Shown here: positions 1-5,578 of the stretch, in pieces
Layout of the letters: each line of letters opens with the position of its first letter
How positions within the stretch are numbered: position 1 is the first letter of the stretch
From: Oscillospiraceae bacterium
GTDB taxonomy: Bacteria > Bacillota > Clostridia > WRCU01
Assembly: GCA_009783805.1 (NCBI GenBank)
Contig: WRCU01000078.1
Coordinates: 1-7,125 of the forward strand
Direction: 5' to 3'
DNA: 7,125 nucleotides
Made by a program: the position numbers and the translations under genes
The notes under the pieces: generated by a model
Seen by the model: only the letters and a program-made list of their open reading frames with translations
Databases searched by the model: none
What the model was told of the DNA's origin: nothing

Positions 1-5
1 TATAT

Positions 6-39
6 GGATCGCCACGTCGCTAGCGCTCCTCGCGATGAC
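6..39 (-). repeat. palindromic repeat unit, variant B
   Basis: Read on the minus strand, this 34-bp unit begins GTCATCGCGAGGAGC and ends GTGGCGATCC. It has the same plan as the 37-bp unit at 74-110: an outer stem (here ATCGC with GCGAT), purine-rich internal strands starting GAGGA and GACG, and a perfectly palindromic centre (CGCTAGCG). The outer-stem changes relative to the other unit are compensatory, so the element is probably selected or propagated as a folded structure. From memory it resembles a widespread bacterial family of small palindromic repeats with GTCATTGCGAG and GCAATCC ends. I cannot confirm the family name. The unit lies 3' of uvrA. Confidence 0.75.
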
Positions 40-48
40 ACCGTTACC

Positions 49-63
49 GTCATCGCGAGGGGC
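49..63 (+). repeat. partial repeat arm, inverted to the 6-39 unit
   Basis: This is a copy of the left arm only (GTCATCGCGAGGGGC), followed by unrelated sequence. It faces the arm at 25-39 in inverted orientation across a 9-nt spacer, so 25-63 can form a 15-bp stem-loop with a single A-to-G difference that would be a G-U pair in one RNA strand. The stem lies downstream of uvrA and could stabilise or end its transcript. No T-run follows on either strand, so it is not a standard intrinsic terminator. Confidence 0.6.
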
Positions 64-73
64 CTTATGGTCT

Positions 74-110
74 GTCATTGCGAGGAGCCTATAGGCGACG
101 AAGCAATCCC
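74..110 (+). repeat. palindromic repeat unit, variant A (37 bp)
   Basis: This full-length unit starts GTCATTGCGAGGAGC, has the perfect palindrome GCCTATAGGC at its centre (87-96) and ends GAAGCAATCCC. The outer stem is ATTGC (77-81) with GCAAT (103-107). It is identical over all 37 bases, and in the same orientation, to the copy at 4456-4492, so the uvrA and nucleotidyltransferase genes lie between two direct copies. It carries no coding capacity and resembles a small non-autonomous palindromic element. Confidence 0.85.
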
Positions 111-125
111 GTCATCGCGAGGAGC
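111..125 (+). repeat. partial repeat arm abutting variant A
   Basis: The left arm GTCATCGCGAGGAGC directly follows the 37-bp unit with no spacer and carries the C-variant base found in the 6-39 unit. The right half is missing. The element ends 13 bp before the uvrA stop codon, so the repeat cluster fills the immediate 3' flank of uvrA. Confidence 0.65.
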
Positions 126-138
126 CGCCCCCATGCTT

Positions 139-3100
139 TCATTCAACCGGCCTGACCTTCGGCGGGCGGCCCCTCTTCCTTTTCGGCGCCCCCGTCGCTC
201 CGACAAAGGCCGCCGCCTTGGGCGGCTCGGAGCCTTTGCCTGGCGTCCCCGCGCCGGCCTTGGCCCCCGACCCGCCCTTTGCCCATGGGTCCACCTCGGT
301 CAGCCCGGCCCCCGACCCGCCCTTTGCCCATGGGTCCGCCTCGGTCAGCCCGGCCCCTTCCCCGCGCGTCCCCGCCCCCTCGCCCAGCACGCCCCTGAGG
401 AACGCGCCGGTGTGCGAGGCGCCGCATTCGGCCACCTCCTCGGGCGTCCCCGCCACGACGACGTACCCGCCGCTATTGCCGCCCTCCGGGCCCATGTCGA
501 TTATGTAGTCGGCCGACTTTATCACGTCCAGGTTATGCTCGATGACGATGACCGTGTGGCCCCCCTCCACGAGCCTGTTCAGGGACAGGAGGAGCTTCTG
601 TATGTCGTAGAGGTGGAGCCCGGTCGTCGGTTCGTCCAATATATAGACGTTGTGGCTGCCCCGCTTTATCTTTGCCAGCTCATACGCCAGCTTGACGCGC
701 TGCGCCTCGCCGCCTGAGAGCGTGGTCGAGCTCTGCCCCATCTTCATGTAGCCGAGGCCGAGGTCGCTCATGATCGTGAGCTTGTGCCTGATGTACCTGT
801 TGCCCTCGAAGAAGGCCGCGGCCTCCTCCACGGTCATGTCCAGCACCTCCGACACGTTCTTCCCCTCATATTTAATTTCGAGCCCCTCCTCCGAGAACTT
901 CGCGCCCTTGCAGACCGGGCACACCGTCTCTATGTCGGCCATGAACTGCAGGCTGGTGACGATGACCCCGTCGCCGGTGCAGTTCTCGCACCGGGCGCCG
1001 TTCGCGTGCGTGAGGGAGAAGTCGAGCGCCCGGAATCCCCTCTTCACGGCCAGCTCCGTCTCCGCGAACAGGTCCCTGATCCTGTCGTAGACGCCCACGT
1101 AGGTGGCCGGGTTCGACTTGCTGTTCCGCCCTATGGGCGACTGGTCTATGTTTATTATCTGGTTCACGCCCTCATAGCCCAGCACGTGGTCGTGCTCGCC
1201 CGCCACTATCCTGGCCGACTTCTTGGCTATCTCCAGCTGCTTGAACAGGATCTCGTTGATGAGCGTGCTTTTGCCCGAGCCGGATACGCCCGTCACGCAG
1301 ATGAAGAGCCGTAGGGGCAGCTCGACCGTTATATTCTTCAAGTTGTTCTCCCGGGCCCCCTGTATGGTGATGCAGTCGTCGAGGTTCGCGGCCCGCCTGC
1401 CCGGCACGCCTATGGCCCTGCGGCCCAGCAGGTAGTCCGAGGTCACGGAGGGCTGCCCGAGGAACTCCTCGTATGTGCCCTTCGCCACGACATTGCCGCC
1501 GTGTATGCCCGGGCCCTCGCCCACCTCCACTAAAAAGTCCGCGTTTTTCATGGTCTCGGTGTCGTGCTCCACCACTATCACCGTGTTGCCTATGTCCCTC
1601 AGCCTCTTCATGATGTCGATGACCTTGCCGGAGTCCCTGGGGTGCAGGCCTATGCTGGGCTCGTCCATCACGTAGAGCATCCCCATCAGCTCGCTGGATA
1701 TCTGCGTGGACATCTTAATGCGCTGCATCTCGCCCCCGGAGATGGTGTCGCTCCGGCGCCCGAGGTTTAAGTAGTAGAGGCCGATGTCGACCAGGAGCTG
1801 CATCCTCGACTTGATCTCGCTTATTATGCTGGCCCCGATTTCGCGGTGCTCCTCCGGGAACCCGACGCCCGACAGGAACCCGATGAGCTCCCCGAACTGC
1901 ATCCTGCACAGGTCTTCGATGTTCCTCCCATTGACCGTCACGTTCAGGCGCTGCCTCTTGAGCCTCCCGCCCCCGCAGTCGGGGCAGACCCTCTCCACCA
2001 TCGTCTCCTTGATGAAGCCCGGCTCGAACATCTCCGTCGATATGGACTTGCGGACATAGTTCCTGTACCAATGGCCCAGGTCGTTGACGAAGCCTCCGAA
2101 CGGAAACTCCCGCCCGACGATCCAATTCCTCCGGGTCGCGAAGGGCGGCTGCACCATCGTGACCTTCTCCCCCTTCGTGCCGTAGAAGAGCAGGTCGTGC
2201 GCCTCCTTGGGCAGCTCGTTGAAGGGGGTCTCCAGGGAGAAGCCGTACTTCTGGGAGAGGCTGTACACTATCGCGGTCCTGTAGCTGTCCTTGCCCGCGG
2301 GGTTGAAGAGGGTGTTGATCAGCGCGCCGCGCAGGATGCTCCTTTCCGGCGCGACCACCAGGAACCGGGGCTCGACCACGTACGTGCGGCCGATGCCCAT
2401 GCACGTGTCGCAGGCGCTGGCGGGCGAGTTGAACGAGAAGTGGAACGGCTGCATCTCACAGAGCGTGTAGTGGTGCTCGGGGCATGCGAACCCGTCGTAG
2501 AAGGATTCGTCTTGCCCGCCTCCGACGACCTCGAACCGGACGAACAGCTCCTCGCTCAGGGAGACCGTCGCGGCCTCTATCGACTTGGTTATCTGCATGT
2601 ACACGTTGGGCTTTATCGTGAACCTGTCGATCACGATCTCTATCCTATGGTCCTTGGAATCATCCAGCTCCGCCTTGTCCGAGAGGTCAAAAGGCTCCCC
2701 GTCGACCAGCAGCCTGCGGTAGCCCCTCTCCCTCGTCTTCTTGAGTATGAACGCGTACCCCTCGCCGTAGACTTTATATAGCGGGGCCCTCATCTCCACG
2801 ACGGTCCCTTCCGGCAGCGACGAGACGTGCTCCGCCATCTGGGCGGACGTGACCTGGCGCAGCGGGTGGCCGCAGACCGGGCACTTCCCGACCCCCACGG
2901 TGGAGAACAGCAGCCTCAGGTAGTCGTTAATGTCGGTGACCGTGCCGACCGTCGACCGGGGGTTCGAGTTCCCTTTCTTCTGCTCTATGGCGATGACGGG
3001 CGAAAGGCCCCGCACGAAGTCCACCTTCGGCTTCTTCACCTGGCTGATACGGCTCTTGGCGAAGTTCGATATGGAGTCCAGGAACCTTCGCTGCGCCTCG

Positions 3101-3249
3101 CCGTAGATGACGTCGAAGGCCAGCGACGACTTGCCCGAGCCCGATACCCCCGTTATCACGACCAGCTTGTCCCTAGGTATCTCCAGCGACACGTTCTTCA
3201 GGTTGTTCTGCTTCGCGCCCAACACCTCTATCATCGTCCTGACCGCCAT
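139..3249 (-). CDS. uvrA: UvrA, excinuclease ABC subunit A, with extended AT-hook tail
   Basis: UvrA is the damage-recognition ATPase of nucleotide excision repair; as a dimer it loads UvrB onto damaged DNA in the cytoplasm. Both ABC modules look intact in this 1036-residue reading. The first has Walker A GVSGSGKS at 34-41, signature SGGE at 504-507, Walker B DE at 529-530 and H562. The second has Walker A at 654-661, SGGE at 845-848, DE at 872-873 and H905. Metal-binding pairs are C123/C126, a finger C256/H259 with C280/C283 (usual second Cys replaced by His), CPDC at 422-425, and the canonical C754/C757 with C777/C780. IDQSPIGR (701-708) is typical UvrA. The core ends near 955; an extra 81-residue Gly/Ala/Lys tail makes it longer than the usual roughly 940. 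The ATG at 3249 was chosen because GGTGGGGG lies just upstream; ATG at 3234 is an alternative and the in-frame TTG at 3288 has no ribosome site. Canonical UvrA and a UvrA-like paralogue cannot be fully separated here. Confidence 0.95.
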   Translation of the reverse strand: MAVRTMIEVLGAKQNNLKNVSLEIPRDKLVVITGVSGSGKSSLAFDVIYGEAQRRFLDSISNFAKSRISQVKKPKVDFVRGLSPVIAIEQKKGNSNPRSTVGTVTDINDYLRLLFSTVGVGKCPVCGHPLRQVTSAQMAEHVSSLPEGTVVEMRAPLYKVYGEGYAFILKKTRERGYRRLLVDGEPFDLSDKAELDDSKDHRIEIVIDRFTIKPNVYMQITKSIEAATVSLSEELFVRFEVVGGGQDESFYDGFACPEHHYTLCEMQPFHFSFNSPASACDTCMGIGRTYVVEPRFLVVAPERSILRGALINTLFNPAGKDSYRTAIVYSLSQKYGFSLETPFNELPKEAHDLLFYGTKGEKVTMVQPPFATRRNWIVGREFPFGGFVNDLGHWYRNYVRKSISTEMFEPGFIKETMVERVCPDCGGGRLKRQRLNVTVNGRNIEDLCRMQFGELIGFLSGVGFPEEHREIGASIISEIKSRMQLLVDIGLYYLNLGRRSDTISGGEMQRIKMSTQISSELMGMLYVMDEPSIGLHPRDSGKVIDIMKRLRDIGNTVIVVEHDTETMKNADFLVEVGEGPGIHGGNVVAKGTYEEFLGQPSVTSDYLLGRRAIGVPGRRAANLDDCITIQGARENNLKNITVELPLRLFICVTGVSGSGKSTLINEILFKQLEIAKKSARIVAGEHDHVLGYEGVNQIINIDQSPIGRNSKSNPATYVGVYDRIRDLFAETELAVKRGFRALDFSLTHANGARCENCTGDGVIVTSLQFMADIETVCPVCKGAKFSEEGLEIKYEGKNVSEVLDMTVEEAAAFFEGNRYIRHKLTIMSDLGLGYMKMGQSSTTLSGGEAQRVKLAYELAKIKRGSHNVYILDEPTTGLHLYDIQKLLLSLNRLVEGGHTVIVIEHNLDVIKSADYIIDMGPEGGNSGGYVVVAGTPEEVAECGASHTGAFLRGVLGEGAGTRGEGAGLTEADPWAKGGSGAGLTEVDPWAKGGSGAKAGAGTPGKGSEPPKAAAFVGATGAPKRKRGRPPKVRPVE
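262..351 (-). repeat. two-copy 45-bp in-frame tandem duplication in the uvrA tail
   Basis: Positions 262-306 and 307-351 are direct copies of a 45-bp unit differing at one base (A293 versus G338). The unit length is a multiple of three, so the reading frame is kept; it encodes two 15-residue copies of GAGLTE(A/V)DPWAKGGS in the UvrA C-terminal tail, the single difference being Ala versus Val. The first six bases of a third copy follow at 352-357. The near identity points to recent duplication or ongoing slippage. Confidence 0.95.
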
Positions 3250-3266
3250 TCGCCCCCACCCTTTCC

Positions 3267-3316
3267 CGGCCCTTGCGCGGGCCGCCAAACACCAGTTCGC
3301 CCGAGGCCCGGGCGAA
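3267..3316 (-). other. two hairpins in the uvrA leader
   Basis: Between the nucleotidyltransferase stop and the uvrA start lie 156 bp without a gene. Two perfect dyads stand out: TTCGCCCG (3296-3303) with CGGGCGAA (3309-3316) around a 5-nt loop, and CGGCCC (3267-3272) with GGGCCG (3279-3284) around a 6-nt loop. Read leftward, the 8-bp stem is followed by a mildly T-rich stretch (GGTGTTTGG), too weak to call an intrinsic terminator. The hairpins could attenuate read-through from the upstream gene or structure the uvrA 5' leader. I see no convincing promoter for uvrA here. Confidence 0.4.
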
Positions 3317-3405
3317 TCCCCTTGACCCTAAATTCCCAGCCTGGTTTGACGCCCAAGCCCGCAACCCCACACGGGGCCCTCGGCTGGGGACCTCCCGTTC
3401 GGCCC

Positions 3406-4311
3406 TTAGGCCTTTGCCTTGATGAATGCCATCTCCTCGACCGCGAGCCTGCCCTTCGGGGTCAGCCTGATCGTCTGCGAAACCTTGTCCATGTATCCTT
3501 TCTCGCAGAGGTAGTCCATTATCGGGTGCAGCATGTGCATGTTCTGCCTGAAGTGGTTGGCTATCTGGGTGCCCGTCTTGATCTCGCCGTCGCCGAAAAG
3601 GTCGTCGGCCACCGACTCGATGGCCCCGAGGTGCCCGTCGACATACGCCCCCAGGCCCTTGAGCGCCTCACGGATCTCGGGGTCCGTCATCGCGCCGGAC
3701 ATGGGCCTGGTGAAGACCTCGCCCATGAGGGCCGGGCTTATGGCCTTGGCCTGTAGGATCGCCTCCCTGGTCGGCACCTGCCCGTTGGAGCAGGCCTCCA
3801 TCTGGGCCACGGCGTCGGCCGCGCTTATCAGGTACAGCCGCGCGTACTCCGGGTCCCTGATCGTGACCAACCACTTCTCCACCTTCTCCATGTAGTAGAG
3901 GAGGGTGTTGGCCATGAGGAAGATCGACTTCTCCGCGTCGGCCTTGCCTATCTTCCCGTATTCATCGAAGTATCCGTGGAGGTCGTCGTCCTTCGTGAAC
4001 ACGATCCTGCATGTGGTGCCGAAGTGGTGACCTATGGACCCCGTCAGCGATTTCTCCATCGACCTTTTCAGGTCGCTGCGCTGCACCATCATGACGTTGA
4101 TAAGGATTTCGTCCTCATATATGCCGTAGTCCTTCTTGTCGAGCTTCTGGTCCCTCACGACCACGGTCATGTCCACGTCGCTCTTGGCCCATACCGTCCC
4201 TTGCGAGACGCTGCCCGAGACCAGCACCGCCACCACGTTCGGGTCGTCGCGGACCTTCCCCACGAACGCCTCGATCGCCATGTCATACCTGGCCGCCAGA
4301 TCGCCGTCCAT
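3406..4311 (-). CDS. nucleotidyltransferase-fold protein with C-terminal winged helix
   Basis: This 301-residue cytoplasmic protein has an N-terminal polymerase-beta-type nucleotidyltransferase (MNT) signature: G33-S34, G38, then SDVD with D45 and D47 after a beta strand (VVAVLVSGS). In the strand where the third metal-binding carboxylate is often found (EDEILINVMMVQ) there is N72 instead, so catalysis may be altered or lost. The middle is helical. The last 60 or so residues, from about 243, look like a winged helix-turn-helix (TQIANHFRQNM, CEKGYMD, IRLTPKGR). It resembles a family remembered from Bacillus and Paenibacillus genomes annotated only as nucleotidyltransferase-domain proteins; the substrate is unknown. 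The ATG at 4311 follows GGGGGGTGGAG. Its own TATACT promoter lies upstream, and it sits 156 bp before uvrA on the same strand, so cotranscription is possible. Relatives of aminoglycoside nucleotidyltransferases are one possibility, but nothing here shows drug modification. Confidence 0.85.
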   Translation of the reverse strand: MDGDLAARYDMAIEAFVGKVRDDPNVVAVLVSGSVSQGTVWAKSDVDMTVVVRDQKLDKKDYGIYEDEILINVMMVQRSDLKRSMEKSLTGSIGHHFGTTCRIVFTKDDDLHGYFDEYGKIGKADAEKSIFLMANTLLYYMEKVEKWLVTIRDPEYARLYLISAADAVAQMEACSNGQVPTREAILQAKAISPALMGEVFTRPMSGAMTDPEIREALKGLGAYVDGHLGAIESVADDLFGDGEIKTGTQIANHFRQNMHMLHPIMDYLCEKGYMDKVSQTIRLTPKGRLAVEEMAFIKAKA

Positions 4312-4345
4312 ATGGCTCCACCCCCCTTAAGGCCAAAGAAGGCAG

Positions 4346-4374
4346 AGTATACACCTGCGCGGGACCGAAAGCAA
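4346..4374 (-). promoter_or_regulatory. sigma70-like promoter of the nucleotidyltransferase gene
   Basis: On the minus strand, TTGCTT (4369-4374) and TATACT (4346-4351) are separated by exactly 17 bp. The -10 matches consensus at 5 of 6 positions and is preceded by TG. Transcription would start near 4339, giving a leader of about 28 nt that contains the G-rich ribosome site. It is the best-matching promoter in the window and argues for a bacterial host. Confidence 0.6.
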
Positions 4375-4405
4375 CCATCCGTTCGTTTATGGGCCGACCC
4401 CGCCC

Positions 4406-4455
4406 GTCATTGCGAGGAGCCCTACAACCCGTCATTGCGAGGAGCCCTACAACCC
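4406..4455 (+). repeat. two exact 25-bp tandem repeats
   Basis: Positions 4406-4430 and 4431-4455 are identical 25-bp copies beginning GTCATTGCGAGGAGC and ending CTACAACCC. They carry only the left arm of the palindromic unit plus a 10-bp tail, and abut the full 37-bp copy that follows. They appear to be truncated, locally amplified versions. They lie between the two divergent promoters of the nucleotidyltransferase and merR genes. Confidence 0.9.
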
Positions 4456-4492
4456 GTCATTGCGAGGAGCCTATAGGCGACGAAGCAATCCC
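4456..4492 (+). repeat. palindromic repeat unit, variant A, second exact copy
   Basis: This unit is identical over 37 bp to 74-110 and in the same orientation, with the same GCCTATAGGC centre and the ATTGC/GCAAT outer stem. It ends 11 bp before the -35 element proposed for merR, so it may insulate or influence the divergent promoters. Together with the left copy it encloses the nucleotidyltransferase-uvrA pair. Confidence 0.85.
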
Positions 4493-4503
4493 GCGGACTC
4501 CCC

Positions 4504-4534
4504 TTGACTCGACCGTTGCGTACGGCTTTACCAT
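4504..4534 (+). promoter_or_regulatory. MerR-type promoter/operator with 19-bp spacer
   Basis: TTGACT (4504-4509) and TACCAT (4529-4534) are 19 bp apart, the lengthened spacing typical of promoters controlled by MerR-family proteins. A dyad CCGT (4513-4516) and ACGG (4522-4525) is centred on 4519, the exact middle of the spacer. Transcription would begin near 4541, just before the GGGGGTG ribosome site at 4552. Autoregulation of the downstream gene is inferred from this geometry. The -10 matches at only 4 of 6 positions. Confidence 0.45.
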
Positions 4535-4563
4535 TGCCGCATTATCATCATGGGGGTGCATGC

Positions 4564-5433
4564 ATGAACGGGTTAATGAAGATCCGCGACGTGACGCTGC
4601 GGTACGGCATATCCGCGCGCGCGCTGAAGTACTACGAAGAGATGGGCCTTATGGCCAGCTCCCGGAACGGCGAATACGCGTACAGGCAGTATGACGGCGT
4701 CGCCTTGCGGCGTTTGGAACAGATATTGATCCTCCGCAAGCTGAACGTCAGCATCAAGGATATACGGCGCGTTTTCGCATCGCCCGGCTCCGAGGTGGTG
4801 TTGGAGGTGCTCGGAAAAAAAGTCGAAGCCATCGACGAGGAGGTGGCCCTCCTACAAGAACTCAAAAAAATAATCCTCGATTTCATCCGTCAGGTCGGGC
4901 GGGCCGACTTCACGGATGACTCGGACGTCAGGATGCTATACGCGAAGGCCAGGGAGATAGAGGCGCAGCTCACCCACGCTGACTACGGCGGCAACGCGGC
5001 GGACGTGAACCGGCTGATGGAGGTCACGGATAAATTGGCAGCCACGCCGGAGATCGTGAGGAAGCGCTCGCGCTTCTACCTCATCTTCGACATGGGGGGC
5101 ATAGAGAGCGTGAACGAGGCCTGCGACCTGTACGGCAAGGCGTTCGGCGCGGAAAGGCTCTCCGAGGACAAGGGTGAATGGCAGGGCAGGGAATGGATGG
5201 GCGTATCATTGAAGGTGTTTAATTTAGATATATGGGTCCAGTCAAACGACAGGCCGCTCGGCGGGCAGAACTGCTGCGCCGTTCAATTCGCGTCCGAGGA
5301 GGGGCTACGTAGCGCCTACGGCCTGCTGGCGGAGGGGGGGACGGACCATTCGATCGTCCTGGACGGATGGGCGCCGCTCATCGCCATGGTAAGGGACAGG
5401 TTCGGGGTCCATTGGTTCTTCTACCATGAGTGA
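4564..5433 (+). CDS. MerR-family transcriptional regulator fused to a VOC/PhnB-like domain
   Basis: This 289-residue protein probably senses a ligand and controls promoters with long spacers. Residues 5-27 (MKIRDVTLRYGISARALKYY onward) are the MerR helix-turn-helix, followed by the wing (YRQYD) and the second helical pair (LILRKLNVSIKDIRRVF). A hydrophobic heptad-like helix around 80-110 (VEAIDEEVALLQELKKI) would form the dimer coiled coil. From about 165 to the end the sequence resembles one VOC/PhnB-type module (ACDLYGKAFGAE early, VRDRFGVHWFFYHE at the C-terminus), a probable effector-binding domain. I do not see a confident metal-ligand set, so sensing rather than enzymatic activity is the more likely role. 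The ATG at 4564 follows GGGGGTG by 5 nt; ATG at 4576 is an alternative, and the in-frame TTG at 4504 falls in the proposed -35. It is divergent from the nucleotidyltransferase-uvrA pair, a plausible target. Confidence 0.9.
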   Translation: MNGLMKIRDVTLRYGISARALKYYEEMGLMASSRNGEYAYRQYDGVALRRLEQILILRKLNVSIKDIRRVFASPGSEVVLEVLGKKVEAIDEEVALLQELKKIILDFIRQVGRADFTDDSDVRMLYAKAREIEAQLTHADYGGNAADVNRLMEVTDKLAATPEIVRKRSRFYLIFDMGGIESVNEACDLYGKAFGAERLSEDKGEWQGREWMGVSLKVFNLDIWVQSNDRPLGGQNCCAVQFASEEGLRSAYGLLAEGGTDHSIVLDGWAPLIAMVRDRFGVHWFFYHE

Positions 5434-5475
5434 CGGGCCCGTCCCGCTATCCAAGTCGACGCGTTGATTCGACTT
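5432..5475. other. convergent-gene spacer with two palindromes
   Basis: A perfect 12-bp palindrome GACGGGCCCGTC (5432-5443) overlaps the merR stop codon. It is followed by AAGTCGA (5453-5459) with TCGACTT (5469-5475) around a 9-nt loop. The position between the 3' ends of convergent genes suits a bidirectional transcription end, but no T-run follows either stem, so the terminator reading is tentative. From 5476 to 5512 I see nothing further. Confidence 0.4.
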
Positions 5476-5512
5476 AATAATCCATCATTCGAAGACGAGT
5501 ATCCCCGGAGCG

Positions 5513-5578
5513 TCATTCAAGCTCATAGACTTTCCTGCCGTCCGGATACTCAATGTACGTCGTCAACCCGTGCGTCAT
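5513..5578 (-). CDS. 21-residue micro-ORF coupled to dus
   Basis: On the minus strand the dus stop TGA overlaps an ATG in an ATGA junction. The new frame runs 21 codons to TGA at 5513-5515, and the triplet just before the ATG is an in-frame TAG, so the ORF cannot be the tail of a longer frame. The peptide begins MTHGLTTYIEYPDG and ends RKVYELE, an alternating hydrophobic/charged pattern like a small beta-hairpin. Translation by stop-start coupling with dus is plausible because no separate ribosome site is evident. I do not recognise it. It could equally be a chance ORF. Confidence 0.3.
   Translation of the reverse strand: MTHGLTTYIEYPDGRKVYELE

Noticed and set aside
25..63. Intrinsic terminator of uvrA
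   Set aside because: The 15-bp stem is strong, but no T-run follows in the uvrA direction and the arms belong to the repeat family; kept as repeats only.
1715..2404. Long alternative-frame ORF inside uvrA on the same strand
   Set aside because: It overlaps a complete, conserved uvrA frame and its product is Arg/Gly/Pro-rich with no recognisable motif, as expected for a shadow frame in GC-rich DNA.
3250..3288. Longer UvrA reading from the TTG at 3288, adding 13 residues
   Set aside because: The added Ala/Arg/Gly residues are not UvrA-like, there is no ribosome site before the TTG, and the ATG at 3249 has a strong G-rich site.
1846..3756. Two long rightward ORFs (1846-2781 and 2827-3756) antisense to uvrA and the nucleotidyltransferase gene
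   Set aside because: Their products are low-complexity Arg/Leu/Val/Asp sequences with no motifs and exactly mirror GC-rich genes on the other strand.
4406..4492. CRISPR array
   Set aside because: The tandem units abut with no unique spacers, only two are identical, and the third continues into a palindromic element.
4504..4563. MerR start at the TTG at 4504
   Set aside because: It lies in the proposed -35 element, lacks a ribosome site and adds a segment before the usual MerR N-terminus.
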